Assembly: GCF_000202635.1 (NCBI RefSeq)
Contig: NC_015125.1
Location: 1,426,001 to 1,490,000 of the forward strand
Source of the DNA: Microbacterium testaceum StLB037
Lineage (GTDB): Bacteria > Actinomycetota > Actinomycetes > Actinomycetales > Microbacteriaceae
Reading direction: 5' to 3'
Length of the DNA: 64,000 nt
The position numbers and the translations under genes were made by a program. Numbering within the stretch: position 1 is the stretch's first letter; every line of letters starts with the position of its first letter. Below the pieces are notes generated by a model. The model was not told the DNA's origin. It saw nothing but the letters and a program-made list of their open reading frames with translations, and ran no database searches. Shown here one piece after another: positions 36,324 through 43,513 of the stretch.

Positions 36324-36800
36324 TCAGCGGACCTCGCCGACCGTGTGGCATCCGGGGCACGGGAAGGCGACGCGATCCCCGACGCGCACATCGCCCGGCA
36401 GCACGACCGTTCCGCACGCGGCCGAGCCGTGGGCGTCGAGCACCACGAAGGGCTCGTCGTAGGCGTGCGAGACACGACCGATCAACCGCGCCTCGCGCCA
36501 GACGACCTCGAGCCCCGCGACGCACGCGTCGAGGCGGAGCGTCGCGGGCGTGGCATCCGTCACCGTCGCCACCACCACGGTGGTCGACAGGCTCGCGGAT
36601 GCCACTCCTCCCGACGCCGGGATCACCGCCGGCCCCGTGCAGACGCAGGGCGTGCCGCAGATTTCGGCGTACCGTCCGACGGACACCGCGCGGACGGTCA
36701 CGTCGTCGAGTGTGGGCGCCGAGCCCGCGGGCCACGCCGCGGCGTCGAAGGGCGCCGGGATGCTGGCGCGGAGAGTGGGGAGGAGAGCGGTGAGGGTCAT
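36324..36800 (-). CDS. Unknown Cys-rich protein, possible metal site
   Basis: A 158-residue protein without a signal peptide or transmembrane segment. Cys pairs CGTPCVC (near 48-54) and CPGCH (near 148-152) could bind zinc. The central part is beta-rich (ASLSTTVVVATVTDATPATLRL, TVVLPGDVRVGDRVAFPC). I do not recognise a family. It is isolated: a repeat cluster lies downstream and a 364-bp gene-free region with a long hairpin lies upstream. Codon use is like its neighbours. Confidence 0.65.
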   Translation of the reverse strand: MTLTALLPTLRASIPAPFDAAAWPAGSAPTLDDVTVRAVSVGRYAEICGTPCVCTGPAVIPASGGVASASLSTTVVVATVTDATPATLRLDACVAGLEVVWREARLIGRVSHAYDEPFVVLDAHGSAACGTVVLPGDVRVGDRVAFPCPGCHTVGEVR

Positions 36801-36894
36801 GGCATCCGGTCTACGCGGCTCCGCCGTCGGGGTCGGGAGCTCTCACGACTTCCACACGGCGCGCGAGGCGATCCGTACGAATTCCTCTCTGTGC

Positions 36895-36990
36895 GGCGCG
36901 TGCCGCGCTCCGGAGAACGGCCCCGGATGCTCCCGGTTCGGCCGCTCTGTGCGGCAGTCGGGCAGTTTTCTCCGGAGCGCGGCACGCGCC
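36895..36990. repeat. Long imperfect hairpin (23-bp arms)
   Basis: Arms 36895-36917 and 36968-36990 (core GCGTGCCGCGCTCCGGAGAA) are perfectly complementary around a 50-nt interior. Weaker outer arms (TCTCACGACTTC near 36841, GAAACTCGTGAGA near 36998) make a nested structure. It fills much of the 364-bp gap between the divergent unknown gene and sufS; no gene or clear promoter is seen there. Confidence 0.8.
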
Positions 36991-37164
36991 AGCACGCGAA
37001 ACTCGTGAGATTCAGCCCCCTCGGCGCCCGAACCCTGGCCACGGGGCACGGCCTCCGCGTTGTCAGCGGTTTCACTCGCCCCGCCGTCCAGACCGCCCCT
37101 CGACACCGGCCGGACCGGCCCGCCCACCGGCGACCACCCACCCCACGCCGCGTAGCCTGGAGAG

Positions 37165-38406
37165 GTGACCCTCCCCTTCGACGTCGACGCCGTGCGCGCC
37201 GACTTCCCGATCCTCGAGACCGAGGTCGACGGCCATCCGCTCGTCTACCTCGACTCCGGCGCGACGAGCCAGAAGCCGCGCGCCGTGCTGGACGCCGAGC
37301 GCGACTTCCTCGAGCACGCGAACTCCGCCGTGCACCGCGGCGCGCACACCCTCGCCGCCGAGGCGACCGAGCTGTTCGAAGACGCCCGCGCCACCGTCGC
37401 CGAGTTCGTCGGGGCTCAGCCCGAGCAGCTGGTCTGGACGTCCGGTGCCACCGCCGGCCTCAACCTCGTGGCGGGTTCACTCGGGTACGCGGGGCGCCTC
37501 CGCGAGGGCGACGAGATCGTCGTCACCGAGGCCGAGCACCACGCGAACCTCATCCCGTGGCAGGAGCTCGCCGCCCGCACCGGCGCGCGCCTGAGGCACA
37601 TCCCCGTTCTCGAGGACGGCACCCTCGACATGCGCGCCGCGGCCGACCTCATCGGCGAGCGCACGAGAGTCGTCGCCTTCCCGCACGTCTCGAACGTGCT
37701 CGGCATCGTGAACCCCGTCGCGAAGCTCGTGACCCTCGCCCGCGGCGTCGGCGCGCTGACCGTGCTCGACGCGTGCCAGTCGGCGCCGCACCTCGCGCTC
37801 GACCTCCCGGCATCCGGAGTCGATCTCGCCGTCTTCTCGGGGCACAAGGTCTACGGACCGTACGGCATCGGCGCCCTGTGGGGCCGCGACGAGGTGCTGG
37901 AGTCGCTGCCGCCGTTCACCACGGGCGGCTCCATGATCACCACCGTCACTCTCGAGAAGGCCGAGTACCTTCCGCCGCCGCAGCGCTTCGAGCCCGGCAC
38001 GCAGCCGGTGTCGCAGGCCGTCGGCCTCGCCGCGGCGGTCCGGTGGCTCGGCGAGCACGACCTCGCCGCCGCACACGCGCACGAGGCGACCCTTGAGAAG
38101 CGCATGCGCGAGGGGCTTCGCTCGATTCCCGGCGTCCGCCTCCTCGGAGACACGGATGCCGCCGACCGCGTCGCCCTGCAGGCCTTCGCCGTCGAGGGTG
38201 TCCATGCGCACGACGTCGGGCAGTTCCTCGATTCCCGCGGTGTCGCCGCCCGCGTCGGCCACCACTGCGCGCAGCCCCTGCACCGGCGCTTCGGCCTCAC
38301 CGCCACCGTGCGGGCGAGCGCCGCGATCCACACCACGGCGGCCGAGATCGACACGTTCCTCGACGCGGTGTCGGGCGTGCGCGGCTTCTTCGGGGTCGGC
38401 GCATGA
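37165..38406 (+). CDS. sufS: SufS-type cysteine desulfurase
   Basis: A 413-residue class V aminotransferase-fold enzyme. The PLP lysine Lys228 lies in FSGHKVYGP, and the persulfide-forming Cys368 is in GHHCAQPLHRRF, the short loop of type II (SufS) enzymes. It converts cysteine to alanine and passes sulfur to SufU. GTG 37165 gives the usual N-terminus. The stop overlaps the sufU start (ATGA). The sufBCD genes are not in this window. Confidence 0.95.
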   Translation: MTLPFDVDAVRADFPILETEVDGHPLVYLDSGATSQKPRAVLDAERDFLEHANSAVHRGAHTLAAEATELFEDARATVAEFVGAQPEQLVWTSGATAGLNLVAGSLGYAGRLREGDEIVVTEAEHHANLIPWQELAARTGARLRHIPVLEDGTLDMRAAADLIGERTRVVAFPHVSNVLGIVNPVAKLVTLARGVGALTVLDACQSAPHLALDLPASGVDLAVFSGHKVYGPYGIGALWGRDEVLESLPPFTTGGSMITTVTLEKAEYLPPPQRFEPGTQPVSQAVGLAAAVRWLGEHDLAAAHAHEATLEKRMREGLRSIPGVRLLGDTDAADRVALQAFAVEGVHAHDVGQFLDSRGVAARVGHHCAQPLHRRFGLTATVRASAAIHTTAAEIDTFLDAVSGVRGFFGVGA

Positions 38407-38858
38407 GCGGGCTGGAGTCGCTGTACCAGGAGCTCATCCTCGACCACGCCAAGAACCGCCGCGGCTTCGGTCTGGCCGAGCCGGGCGCGCACAGCGCGAC
38501 CGTTCACCAGCGCAACCCCGTCTGCGGTGACGAGATCACCCTCCGCGTCGACGTCGAGGGCGACCGCGTCGTCTCCGTCACGTGGGAGGGCGCCGGCTGC
38601 TCGATCTCGCAGGCGTCGGCCTCGATGCTCGTCGCGCTCCTGCAGGAGGACGGCGGAGACGAGGGGATGCCACGCGCCGACGTCGAGGCCCTGATCGCGG
38701 CATTCCGCGAGGCGCTGCGCTCGCGCGGCAAGACCCCGCTCGACGAGGAGACCTTCGCCGACGCCGCCGCGCTCTCCGGCGTCTCGAAGTACACCGCGCG
38801 CGTGAAGTGCGCGATGCTCGCCTGGGTCGCGCTCGAGGAAGGGCTGCGGCAGGCCTGA
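38403..38858 (+). CDS. sufU: SufU, zinc-dependent sulfurtransferase
   Basis: A 151-residue SufU protein. Zinc ligands Cys41 and Asp43 (NPVCGDEI), Cys66 (GAGCSISQAS) and Cys136 (VKCAML) are present, and the extra loop (about 82-112) distinguishes SufU from IscU. It accepts persulfide from SufS and relays it to the Fe-S scaffold. It is translationally coupled to sufS. Confidence 0.94.
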   Translation: MSGLESLYQELILDHAKNRRGFGLAEPGAHSATVHQRNPVCGDEITLRVDVEGDRVVSVTWEGAGCSISQASASMLVALLQEDGGDEGMPRADVEALIAAFREALRSRGKTPLDEETFADAAALSGVSKYTARVKCAMLAWVALEEGLRQA

Positions 38859-38883
38859 GCCCGCGGCATCCGGTCGTCGGCCG

Positions 38884-38913
38884 CGCCACGCCCACGCCCA
38901 CGCCCACGCCCAC
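38884..38913. repeat. Simple repeat, (CCCACG)n
   Basis: About five CCACGC hexamer units end directly at the first base of palindrome copy 4. It is the third case of a hexamer-type tract touching a family-1 palindrome. Confidence 0.85.
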
Positions 38914-38970
38914 TGAGTGTCCAGAACACCCGGACGATTTTTCGAGACGTCCGGGTGTTTTGGACACTCA
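38914..38970. repeat. Family-1 dispersed palindrome, copy 4
   Basis: The 23-bp arms (38914-38936 and 38948-38970) are complementary except one position (CCAGAACACC against GGTGTTTTGG), with a loop containing TTTTCGA. It lies between sufU and the DUF1801 gene, both on the plus strand. Confidence 0.9.
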
Positions 38971-39070
38971 ACGGCCCACCGTGCCGGGCAGCGCCGGAGC
39001 CGCGCACAGCGCTGACCGAACCGTCGCCGCGGCGATATCCTGCGTCCATACCGGTGAGAGGACGGATGCC

Positions 39071-39505
39071 ATGGGCAACGGATTCAGCGCAGAAGAGCGC
39101 GCGGCGATGAAGCAGCGCGCCGAGGAGCTCCAGGCCATGAAGGGCTTGAAGGGCCTCGCGAAGCTCCAGAAGGAGAACGAGGCGTGCCTCGAGGCGATCG
39201 AGAAGCTCGAGGGAGCCGACCGCTCGATCGCGGAGCGCGTGCACGTGATCGTGCTCGAAGAGGCTCCGCACCTGAACCCGAAGACGTACTACGGCTTCCC
39301 GGCCTACGCGAAGGACGGCAAGGTCGTGGTGTTCTACCAGCCGGCCTCGAAGTTCAAGACGCGGTACGGAACGGTCAGCTTCGACGAGACCGCGCAGCTC
39401 GACGACGGCCCGATGTGGCCGGTGTCGTTCGCGGTGCTCGACGTCACGGCCGAGGTGGAGCAGAGGATCCGCGAGCTGGTGCGGCGGGCGGCGCCGGCGG
39501 CCTGA
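39071..39505 (+). CDS. DUF1801-type protein
   Basis: A 144-residue cytoplasmic protein. A charged helical N-terminus (residues 1-50) is followed by the DUF1801 core: EEAPHLNPKTYYGFPAYAKDGKVVVFYQP and KTRYGTVSF. The family includes the Bacillus frataxin-like protein Fra/YdhG, so an iron-related role is possible but unproven. The open frame upstream runs through palindrome copy 4; ATG 39071, with an AGAGGA upstream, is the natural start. Confidence 0.8.
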   Translation: MGNGFSAEERAAMKQRAEELQAMKGLKGLAKLQKENEACLEAIEKLEGADRSIAERVHVIVLEEAPHLNPKTYYGFPAYAKDGKVVVFYQPASKFKTRYGTVSFDETAQLDDGPMWPVSFAVLDVTAEVEQRIRELVRRAAPAA

Positions 39506-39534
39506 AGCGCGGCACCGGAATCGGAGCGCGGCAA

Positions 39535-39590
39535 CAGAATCGGAGCAGCGAGGCCGCGGCATCCGAATCCGCTACTTCGGTCCGATTCTG
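39535..39590. repeat. Inverted repeat between convergent genes
   Basis: CAGAATCGGA (39535-39544) pairs with TCCGATTCTG (39581-39590). A further copy of AATCGGAGC lies at about 39519. Bidirectional terminator position. Confidence 0.6.
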
Positions 39591-39605
39591 CGTGCCCGGC
39601 TGAAC

Positions 39606-39635
39606 GGATGCCGCGACCCCGAGGCCGCGGCATCC
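39606..39635. repeat. 30-bp GGATGCC hairpin, copy A
   Basis: GGATGCCGCG and CGCGGCATCC flank a 10-nt centre. The reverse complement of 48722-48751 matches this 30-mer at 29 of 30 positions. It lies just before the end of the SRPBCC gene, and a partial copy (GAGGCCGCGGCATCC) starts at 39550. Confidence 0.75.
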
Positions 39636-39640
39636 CGAGA

Positions 39641-40618
39641 TCAGCCGATGACCACGCGCTCCATCCGCTCGAAGCTCTTCTCCATGCCGTCGACCATGCC
39701 CGTGGCGAGGACCGCGTCGCGGGTGGCGGCATCCGGATACTCGATCAGCAGTGTCACGAGCGTCGCGCCGTCCTCCTCGTAGAACGACAGGTCGTTCGTG
39801 GTGGAAGGCCAGTCCGTGCCGGTCATGTGCTCGGTCTGCACGATACGGCGCGGCTCGTCGAGGAGCAGGGTCTCGCCGTCGAAGCCGAACCCCTCGCCTT
39901 CCGTGCCCGGCTCGGGTTCCCAGGCGATGCGGTACTTTCCGCCGACCGACAGGTCGACGTCGCTGACGCTCATGCGCCAGCCGTCGGGGCCGAGCATCCA
40001 CTGACGCATGAGGTCGGGCTCGACGTGGGCGCGCCAGACGAGCTCGCGCGGACCCTCGATGAGCCGCGTGATGCGCACGTGCTGGTCGTCGAGGATCTCG
40101 AGCTGCGTGCCCTTGCCCTGGGCGAACTCCCGCAGCCCCGCCAGCACCACGTCGAGCTGGTTCATCGCGAGGGTCGAGCCCTCGACGGCGCCCATCGCGA
40201 TGAGCTGCTCAAGCGCTTCGGCGGAATCGAAGTACGTCACGTTCGTGAGCCGCGAGCCACCCTCGGTCTCGTCGAACGCGAAGGTCATGCGCATCGCGGG
40301 CATGCCGGGGATCGCCTCACCGGTCTCGTCGACGAACGAGTCGACGACCTCGAAACCGCGCGGGGCGTCGATGTCGAGGAACTCCCAGCTCCCCCGCGCG
40401 ATCTCGCCGGTCGCGCTGGCCATCGAGTAGCGGGCGCGTCCGCCGCGTTCGAAGGCGAACGAGGCGAAGGTGGCCGGCCACCCCGGAGGCCCCCAGAACC
40501 GCTCGAGCTGACGCGGATCGGTGAACACGGCCCACAGCCGCTCCGGGTCGACGGGGAAGTCGGCGACCAGGGTCATGGTGAGCGCCTCGGTGTCGCTCTC
40601 GACGGATGTGACGGGCAT
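39641..40618 (-). CDS. Two-domain SRPBCC (AHSA1-like) protein
   Basis: A 325-residue protein made of two START/AHSA1-like SRPBCC domains in tandem (about 14-160 and 172-323). The first begins TMTLVADFPVDPERLWAVFTDPRQLERFW and the second ITRLIEGPRELVWRAHVEPDLMRQWM. Such proteins bind hydrophobic ligands; no enzyme activity can be deduced. AAGGAG lies 6 nt before ATG 40618. It is encoded 19 bp after an ArsR regulator, a frequent pairing in actinobacteria. Confidence 0.88.
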   Translation of the reverse strand: MPVTSVESDTEALTMTLVADFPVDPERLWAVFTDPRQLERFWGPPGWPATFASFAFERGGRARYSMASATGEIARGSWEFLDIDAPRGFEVVDSFVDETGEAIPGMPAMRMTFAFDETEGGSRLTNVTYFDSAEALEQLIAMGAVEGSTLAMNQLDVVLAGLREFAQGKGTQLEILDDQHVRITRLIEGPRELVWRAHVEPDLMRQWMLGPDGWRMSVSDVDLSVGGKYRIAWEPEPGTEGEGFGFDGETLLLDEPRRIVQTEHMTGTDWPSTTNDLSFYEEDGATLVTLLIEYPDAATRDAVLATGMVDGMEKSFERMERVVIG

Positions 40619-40637
40619 GACGAACTCCTTGGTCGGT

Positions 40638-41036
40638 TCAGTTCACGGATGGAGGGACGGATGCCGGGACCCCGGCGTCTTCGCGGCGCGGCCCCGCGGG
40701 CGCGGGTTCGGCCAGCAGGGCGTCGAGTCGATCGATCCGGCCGCGCCACAGGTCTTCGTACGAGCGGAGCAGGTTCTGCGCCCGCGCGAGCGCGGCGGGA
40801 TCGGCGCGCACGAGCCGCACCCGTCCCTCCGCGCGCTTGGTGATGAGCCGCGCCTCGGCCAGCACGGAGATGTGCTTGGACACGGCGGCGAACGACATGG
40901 CGTACCCCGCGGCGAGGTCCGACACCGACTGCTCAGCGACGAGCGTCCGCCGCACGATGTCGCGCCGCGTCGCGTCGGCGAGCGCGTGGAACACGCGGTC
41001 GATGTCGGCGTCGGCGAGCGGCTGTTGTTTAACCAT
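40638..41036 (-). CDS. ArsR family regulator paired with the SRPBCC gene
   Basis: A 132-residue winged-helix ArsR-type repressor (HALADATRRDIVRRTL, then the recognition helix SFAAVSKHISVLAEA). No metal-binding Cys motif is present, matching the non-metal ArsR subgroup that accompanies AHSA1-domain proteins. The ATG at 41036 overlaps a small palindrome that may be its own operator. It forms an operon with the SRPBCC gene. Confidence 0.9.
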   Translation of the reverse strand: MVKQQPLADADIDRVFHALADATRRDIVRRTLVAEQSVSDLAAGYAMSFAAVSKHISVLAEARLITKRAEGRVRLVRADPAALARAQNLLRSYEDLWRGRIDRLDALLAEPAPAGPRREDAGVPASVPPSVN

Positions 41037-41042
41037 TTGGTT
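41031..41042 (-). promoter_or_regulatory. Candidate ArsR operator at its own start
   Basis: AACCATTTGGTT is a near-perfect palindrome (AACCA/TGGTT) spanning the ATG of the ArsR gene. A leaderless or short-leader transcript could be blocked by binding here. Inference from position and symmetry only. Confidence 0.45.
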
Positions 41043-41114
41043 GCACGTTAGCGCTGTTCGCGCGGGGGCACAACAACAGATTGGCCGCACTCTCGCGCCC
41101 GGCCGCGCTATCAC

Positions 41115-41187
41115 GAGAACAGGGGATGCCACCAAAACAGGGCGATGCTCCGCGCGGCGGCCTGTTGCCGCGGCATCCCCTGTTCTC
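41115..41187. repeat. Inverted repeat with perfect 16-bp arms
   Basis: GAGAACAGGGGATGCC (41115-41130) pairs with GGCATCCCCTGTTCTC (41172-41187), with a 41-nt interior. It lies after the DUF4304 gene and upstream of the ArsR promoter, so it may act as terminator or insulator. Confidence 0.75.
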
Positions 41188-41271
41188 ATCGCACGGGGGC
41201 GCGGCCACGGTCGCCGTCACGCCTGCGGCGGGAGGAAGGCGGCGACGCCGCCGTCAGGCTCACGGAGCGGG

Positions 41272-41778
41272 TCAGCTCGTCGCAGCCACGCGCTCGCGAA
41301 GCCACGGGAGACCCGCGTCACGCAGGTCTGTCAACACATCCGCGGCGAGGAGATCGACATCCTGCCCGCCGAAGAGGCGCCACCACTTGTCGGCACCGTC
41401 ACCCACGAGCGAGCCAATGCGCTTCGGCATCACAGAGCCATAACCCATGGAGGCAGAGGGCTTCACCGGAAAGTAGGAATTCTCGGCTGCCTGGGCAAGC
41501 CATTCGTCCCGCCGGACAACCATAAGATTCACGGTGAACTGGATCTCACGGCGATCGCTGTACGCGGATTTCTGGAACCCGACGAGCGCCCAGTGGGTGT
41601 CCGATTTCACGGAGTAGCGGCCGCCGGACCCGATGAGCCCCTCTGCGCGGAGGGCTGGCGAAATCGTGTCCTTGATCATGGCGGCATACAGATCTTGGGC
41701 GGGAATCTGTGCGGCTACCGTCGCCTTGCCTCGGGACCGAAGCCTCCACGGCCAGAACGACTCGGAGGTGAGCGGCAT
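41272..41778 (-). CDS. DUF4304-type protein
   Basis: A 168-residue cytoplasmic protein of unknown function. The core, IKDTISPALRAEGLIGSGGRYSVKSD followed by FQKSAYSDRREIQFTVNLMVV, fits the DUF4304 family. Residues 1-20 are basic. It has no operon partner, and the gene and its upstream region look less GC-rich than their neighbours. DUF4304 proteins are often scattered accessory genes; no function should be claimed. Confidence 0.7.
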   Translation of the reverse strand: MPLTSESFWPWRLRSRGKATVAAQIPAQDLYAAMIKDTISPALRAEGLIGSGGRYSVKSDTHWALVGFQKSAYSDRREIQFTVNLMVVRRDEWLAQAAENSYFPVKPSASMGYGSVMPKRIGSLVGDGADKWWRLFGGQDVDLLAADVLTDLRDAGLPWLRERVAATS

Positions 41779-42105
41779 GGCTCATTGTCGCATGGGCATA
41801 CGCGCCATTCACCAGAAGGTCGACGATGTCCGCCACGCACCCCGTAGAGACGCCTTCATAGCGAGCGCGCGGCCCATCTCCCGCACACCTGCGCTACCCC
41901 GGCGTTTCGCAGCCCATGACCCGTTCCATATGCGCTGCAAATGTTTCCGCGCGCCCACGAGACGAATCCACGAATCCGACCTCGACGTCAGTACCTAACG
42001 ACAAAGTGCGTACCTGCGCCTTGGGAAGAAGCCTGCGATTCTGCCGGTACTCCACGAGCCGCAGAACGCGCGCCCGTGTCTCCGGATCACCCTGAGGAGA
42101 ACAAG
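41779..42105. other. Gene-free region (327 bp)
   Basis: No convincing gene, hairpin or operator is visible. It looks less GC-rich than its surroundings and has short open frames without good codon use. It must contain promoters for the genes on either side. It may be remnant DNA. Confidence 0.5.
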
Positions 42106-43047
42106 ATGCCCCTGATCGACTCCCGCCACCTCACCCGCACCGCCGCCCTCGTGGCGGGAGCCGTGGTCGTCGCCGGGCTGGCTCTTGCCGCCCCGGCCAC
42201 CGCGGCCACTCCCGCAACCGGATCGACGGCACAGGTGACCGACGCGGGCAACCGGCTGGACGCCGGAACCGAGCACCGGAACACCTGCGTCATCCGCACC
42301 CTGTTCGCCGCGACCTTCGACGATCCCCGGAGCGAGTTCTCCCAGAAACTCGCCAAGTGGTTCGTCGCGCCCGACGCCGTCGCGCACGGTGCCGGCGCGG
42401 CGTCCGGTCCCCAGGGCCTGCTCGCGCAGTTCGCCGCGGACCGCGACCGTGTCCCCGGTGCGCGGGCGGTCATCAAGCACATCGCCGCCGACGGAGACCT
42501 CGTCGCCGTGCACTGGCAGATCGCGCCCGACCCGAGCGACGAGCGCCGTGGGGACGCGGCCGTCGACCTGTTCCGCCTCCGGGGCGGCCGGGTCGTCGAG
42601 CGCTGGTCGCTCGAGCAGGCGATCCCGACCGGCACCCCGGCAAGCGGGAACACGAACACGATGTTCAGCGACCTGTACCACCCATCGGAGCCCACCCCGA
42701 CGCCGACGGAGGAGCAGGAAGAGCAGAACCGCGTCTTCGCCGTCTCGGCCTACGAGACACTGTTCCGCGACAAGGACGTGTCGATCCTGGACCGCGCGTT
42801 CGACCCCGCTTACCTTCAGCACAACTCGGTCGCCCCGAACGGCACCGCCGCCCTGAAGCAGTTCTTCCTCAGCGGCATCCCCTTCCCCGCTCAGCAGTCG
42901 GTCATCTCCCTGTCCGACGGGGACATCGTCTGGACCTTCTCGCAGGCCGTCGGGGCGAAGCCCGGTGACCCCCTGCTGGCCGCCGACCTGTTCCGCGTCG
43001 ACGGCGGCCTGATCCGCGAGCACTGGGACGTCGTCCCGACGAGCTGA
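42106..43047 (+). CDS. Exported protein with two SnoaL/NTF2-like domains
   Basis: A 313-residue secreted protein. The signal peptide (about 1-34, cut near APATAA) precedes two tandem NTF2-like folds (about 55-190 and 205-313), recognisable from paired LFAATF, LAKWFV and HWQIAPD and from SAYETLFRDKD, HNSVAPNG and IREHWDVV. A Pro/Thr/Glu linker joins them. SnoaL-like domains can be cyclases, isomerases or ligand binders; no catalytic set is evident. A strong GAGGAGA precedes ATG 42106. A hairpin follows. Confidence 0.82.
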   Translation: MPLIDSRHLTRTAALVAGAVVVAGLALAAPATAATPATGSTAQVTDAGNRLDAGTEHRNTCVIRTLFAATFDDPRSEFSQKLAKWFVAPDAVAHGAGAASGPQGLLAQFAADRDRVPGARAVIKHIAADGDLVAVHWQIAPDPSDERRGDAAVDLFRLRGGRVVERWSLEQAIPTGTPASGNTNTMFSDLYHPSEPTPTPTEEQEEQNRVFAVSAYETLFRDKDVSILDRAFDPAYLQHNSVAPNGTAALKQFFLSGIPFPAQQSVISLSDGDIVWTFSQAVGAKPGDPLLAADLFRVDGGLIREHWDVVPTS

Positions 43048-43064
43048 CCGTCGTCGGATCCGGG

Positions 43065-43101
43065 GGGGGCGCCGAAACGGCTTCGGATGCAGGGCGCCCC
43101 C
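43065..43101. terminator. Hairpin between convergent genes
   Basis: GGGGGCGCC (43065-43073) pairs with GGCGCCCCC (43093-43101), followed by TCCCTCTCCCGTTCTTC, between the SnoaL-like gene and the convergent regulator gene. Confidence 0.65.
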
Positions 43102-43142
43102 TCCCTCTCCCGTTCTTCACGCCCGAGGAGGCGCAGGAGGGC

Positions 43143-43415
43143 TCAGCCCTTCAACGCCTCCAGCAACGCCCCCACGGGGTGGTCACTCTCGACCGGGTGG
43201 CGCATCGGGAGGTCCTCGACGCACTCGTAGCGATTGCGTCGGCCCTCCTTCTCGCGCTTGAGGTAGCCGGCTTCGACGAGGTCGGCCAGGATGCCGTGCG
43301 CCGTGCGCTCGGTGATGCCGACGGCATCCGCGATCTCTCGGACGCGCGCACCGGGATCGCGGGCGACGTAGATGAACACATGGGCGTGGTTCGTCAGGAA
43401 CGTCCAGGTGTTCAT
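43143..43415 (-). CDS. Winged-helix (MarR/ArsR-like) regulator divergent from the dab operon
   Basis: A 90-residue winged-helix DNA-binding protein (HVFIYVARDPGARVREIADAVGITERTAHGILADLVEAGYL is typical of short MarR-like regulators). The start is ATG 43413-43415; a longer form from 43451 is possible. It is divergent from dabB with 98 bp between, and thus a candidate regulator of inorganic carbon uptake. Its signal is unknown; it has no metal-type Cys. Confidence 0.8.
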   Translation of the reverse strand: MNTWTFLTNHAHVFIYVARDPGARVREIADAVGITERTAHGILADLVEAGYLKREKEGRRNRYECVEDLPMRHPVESDHPVGALLEALKG

Positions 43416-43476
43416 CAGGACAGCATAGTGACCGGCGCTACCGGAATCCAAGAACGTGTTATTTGTTGCCTGTGTT

Positions 43477-43504
43477 TTGACACACGTAATTTATTGCATG
43501 TAAC
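43477..43504 (+). promoter_or_regulatory. dab operon promoter
   Basis: TTGACA (43477-43482), a 16-bp spacer and TGTAAC (43499-43504) form a good sigma-70-type promoter in an unusually AT-rich stretch. The predicted start, about 43511, is nearly at ATG 43514. Imperfect direct repeats (ACGTGTTATTTGTTGC at about 43454, ACGTAATTTATTGC at about 43484) flank the -35 and may bind the divergent regulator. Confidence 0.6.
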
Positions 43505-43513
43505 GTGCTGCGC

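Noticed and set aside
43505..43513. Alternative GTG start of dabB at 43505
   Set aside because: The -10 hexamer ends at 43504, so the GTG would lie upstream of the transcription start.
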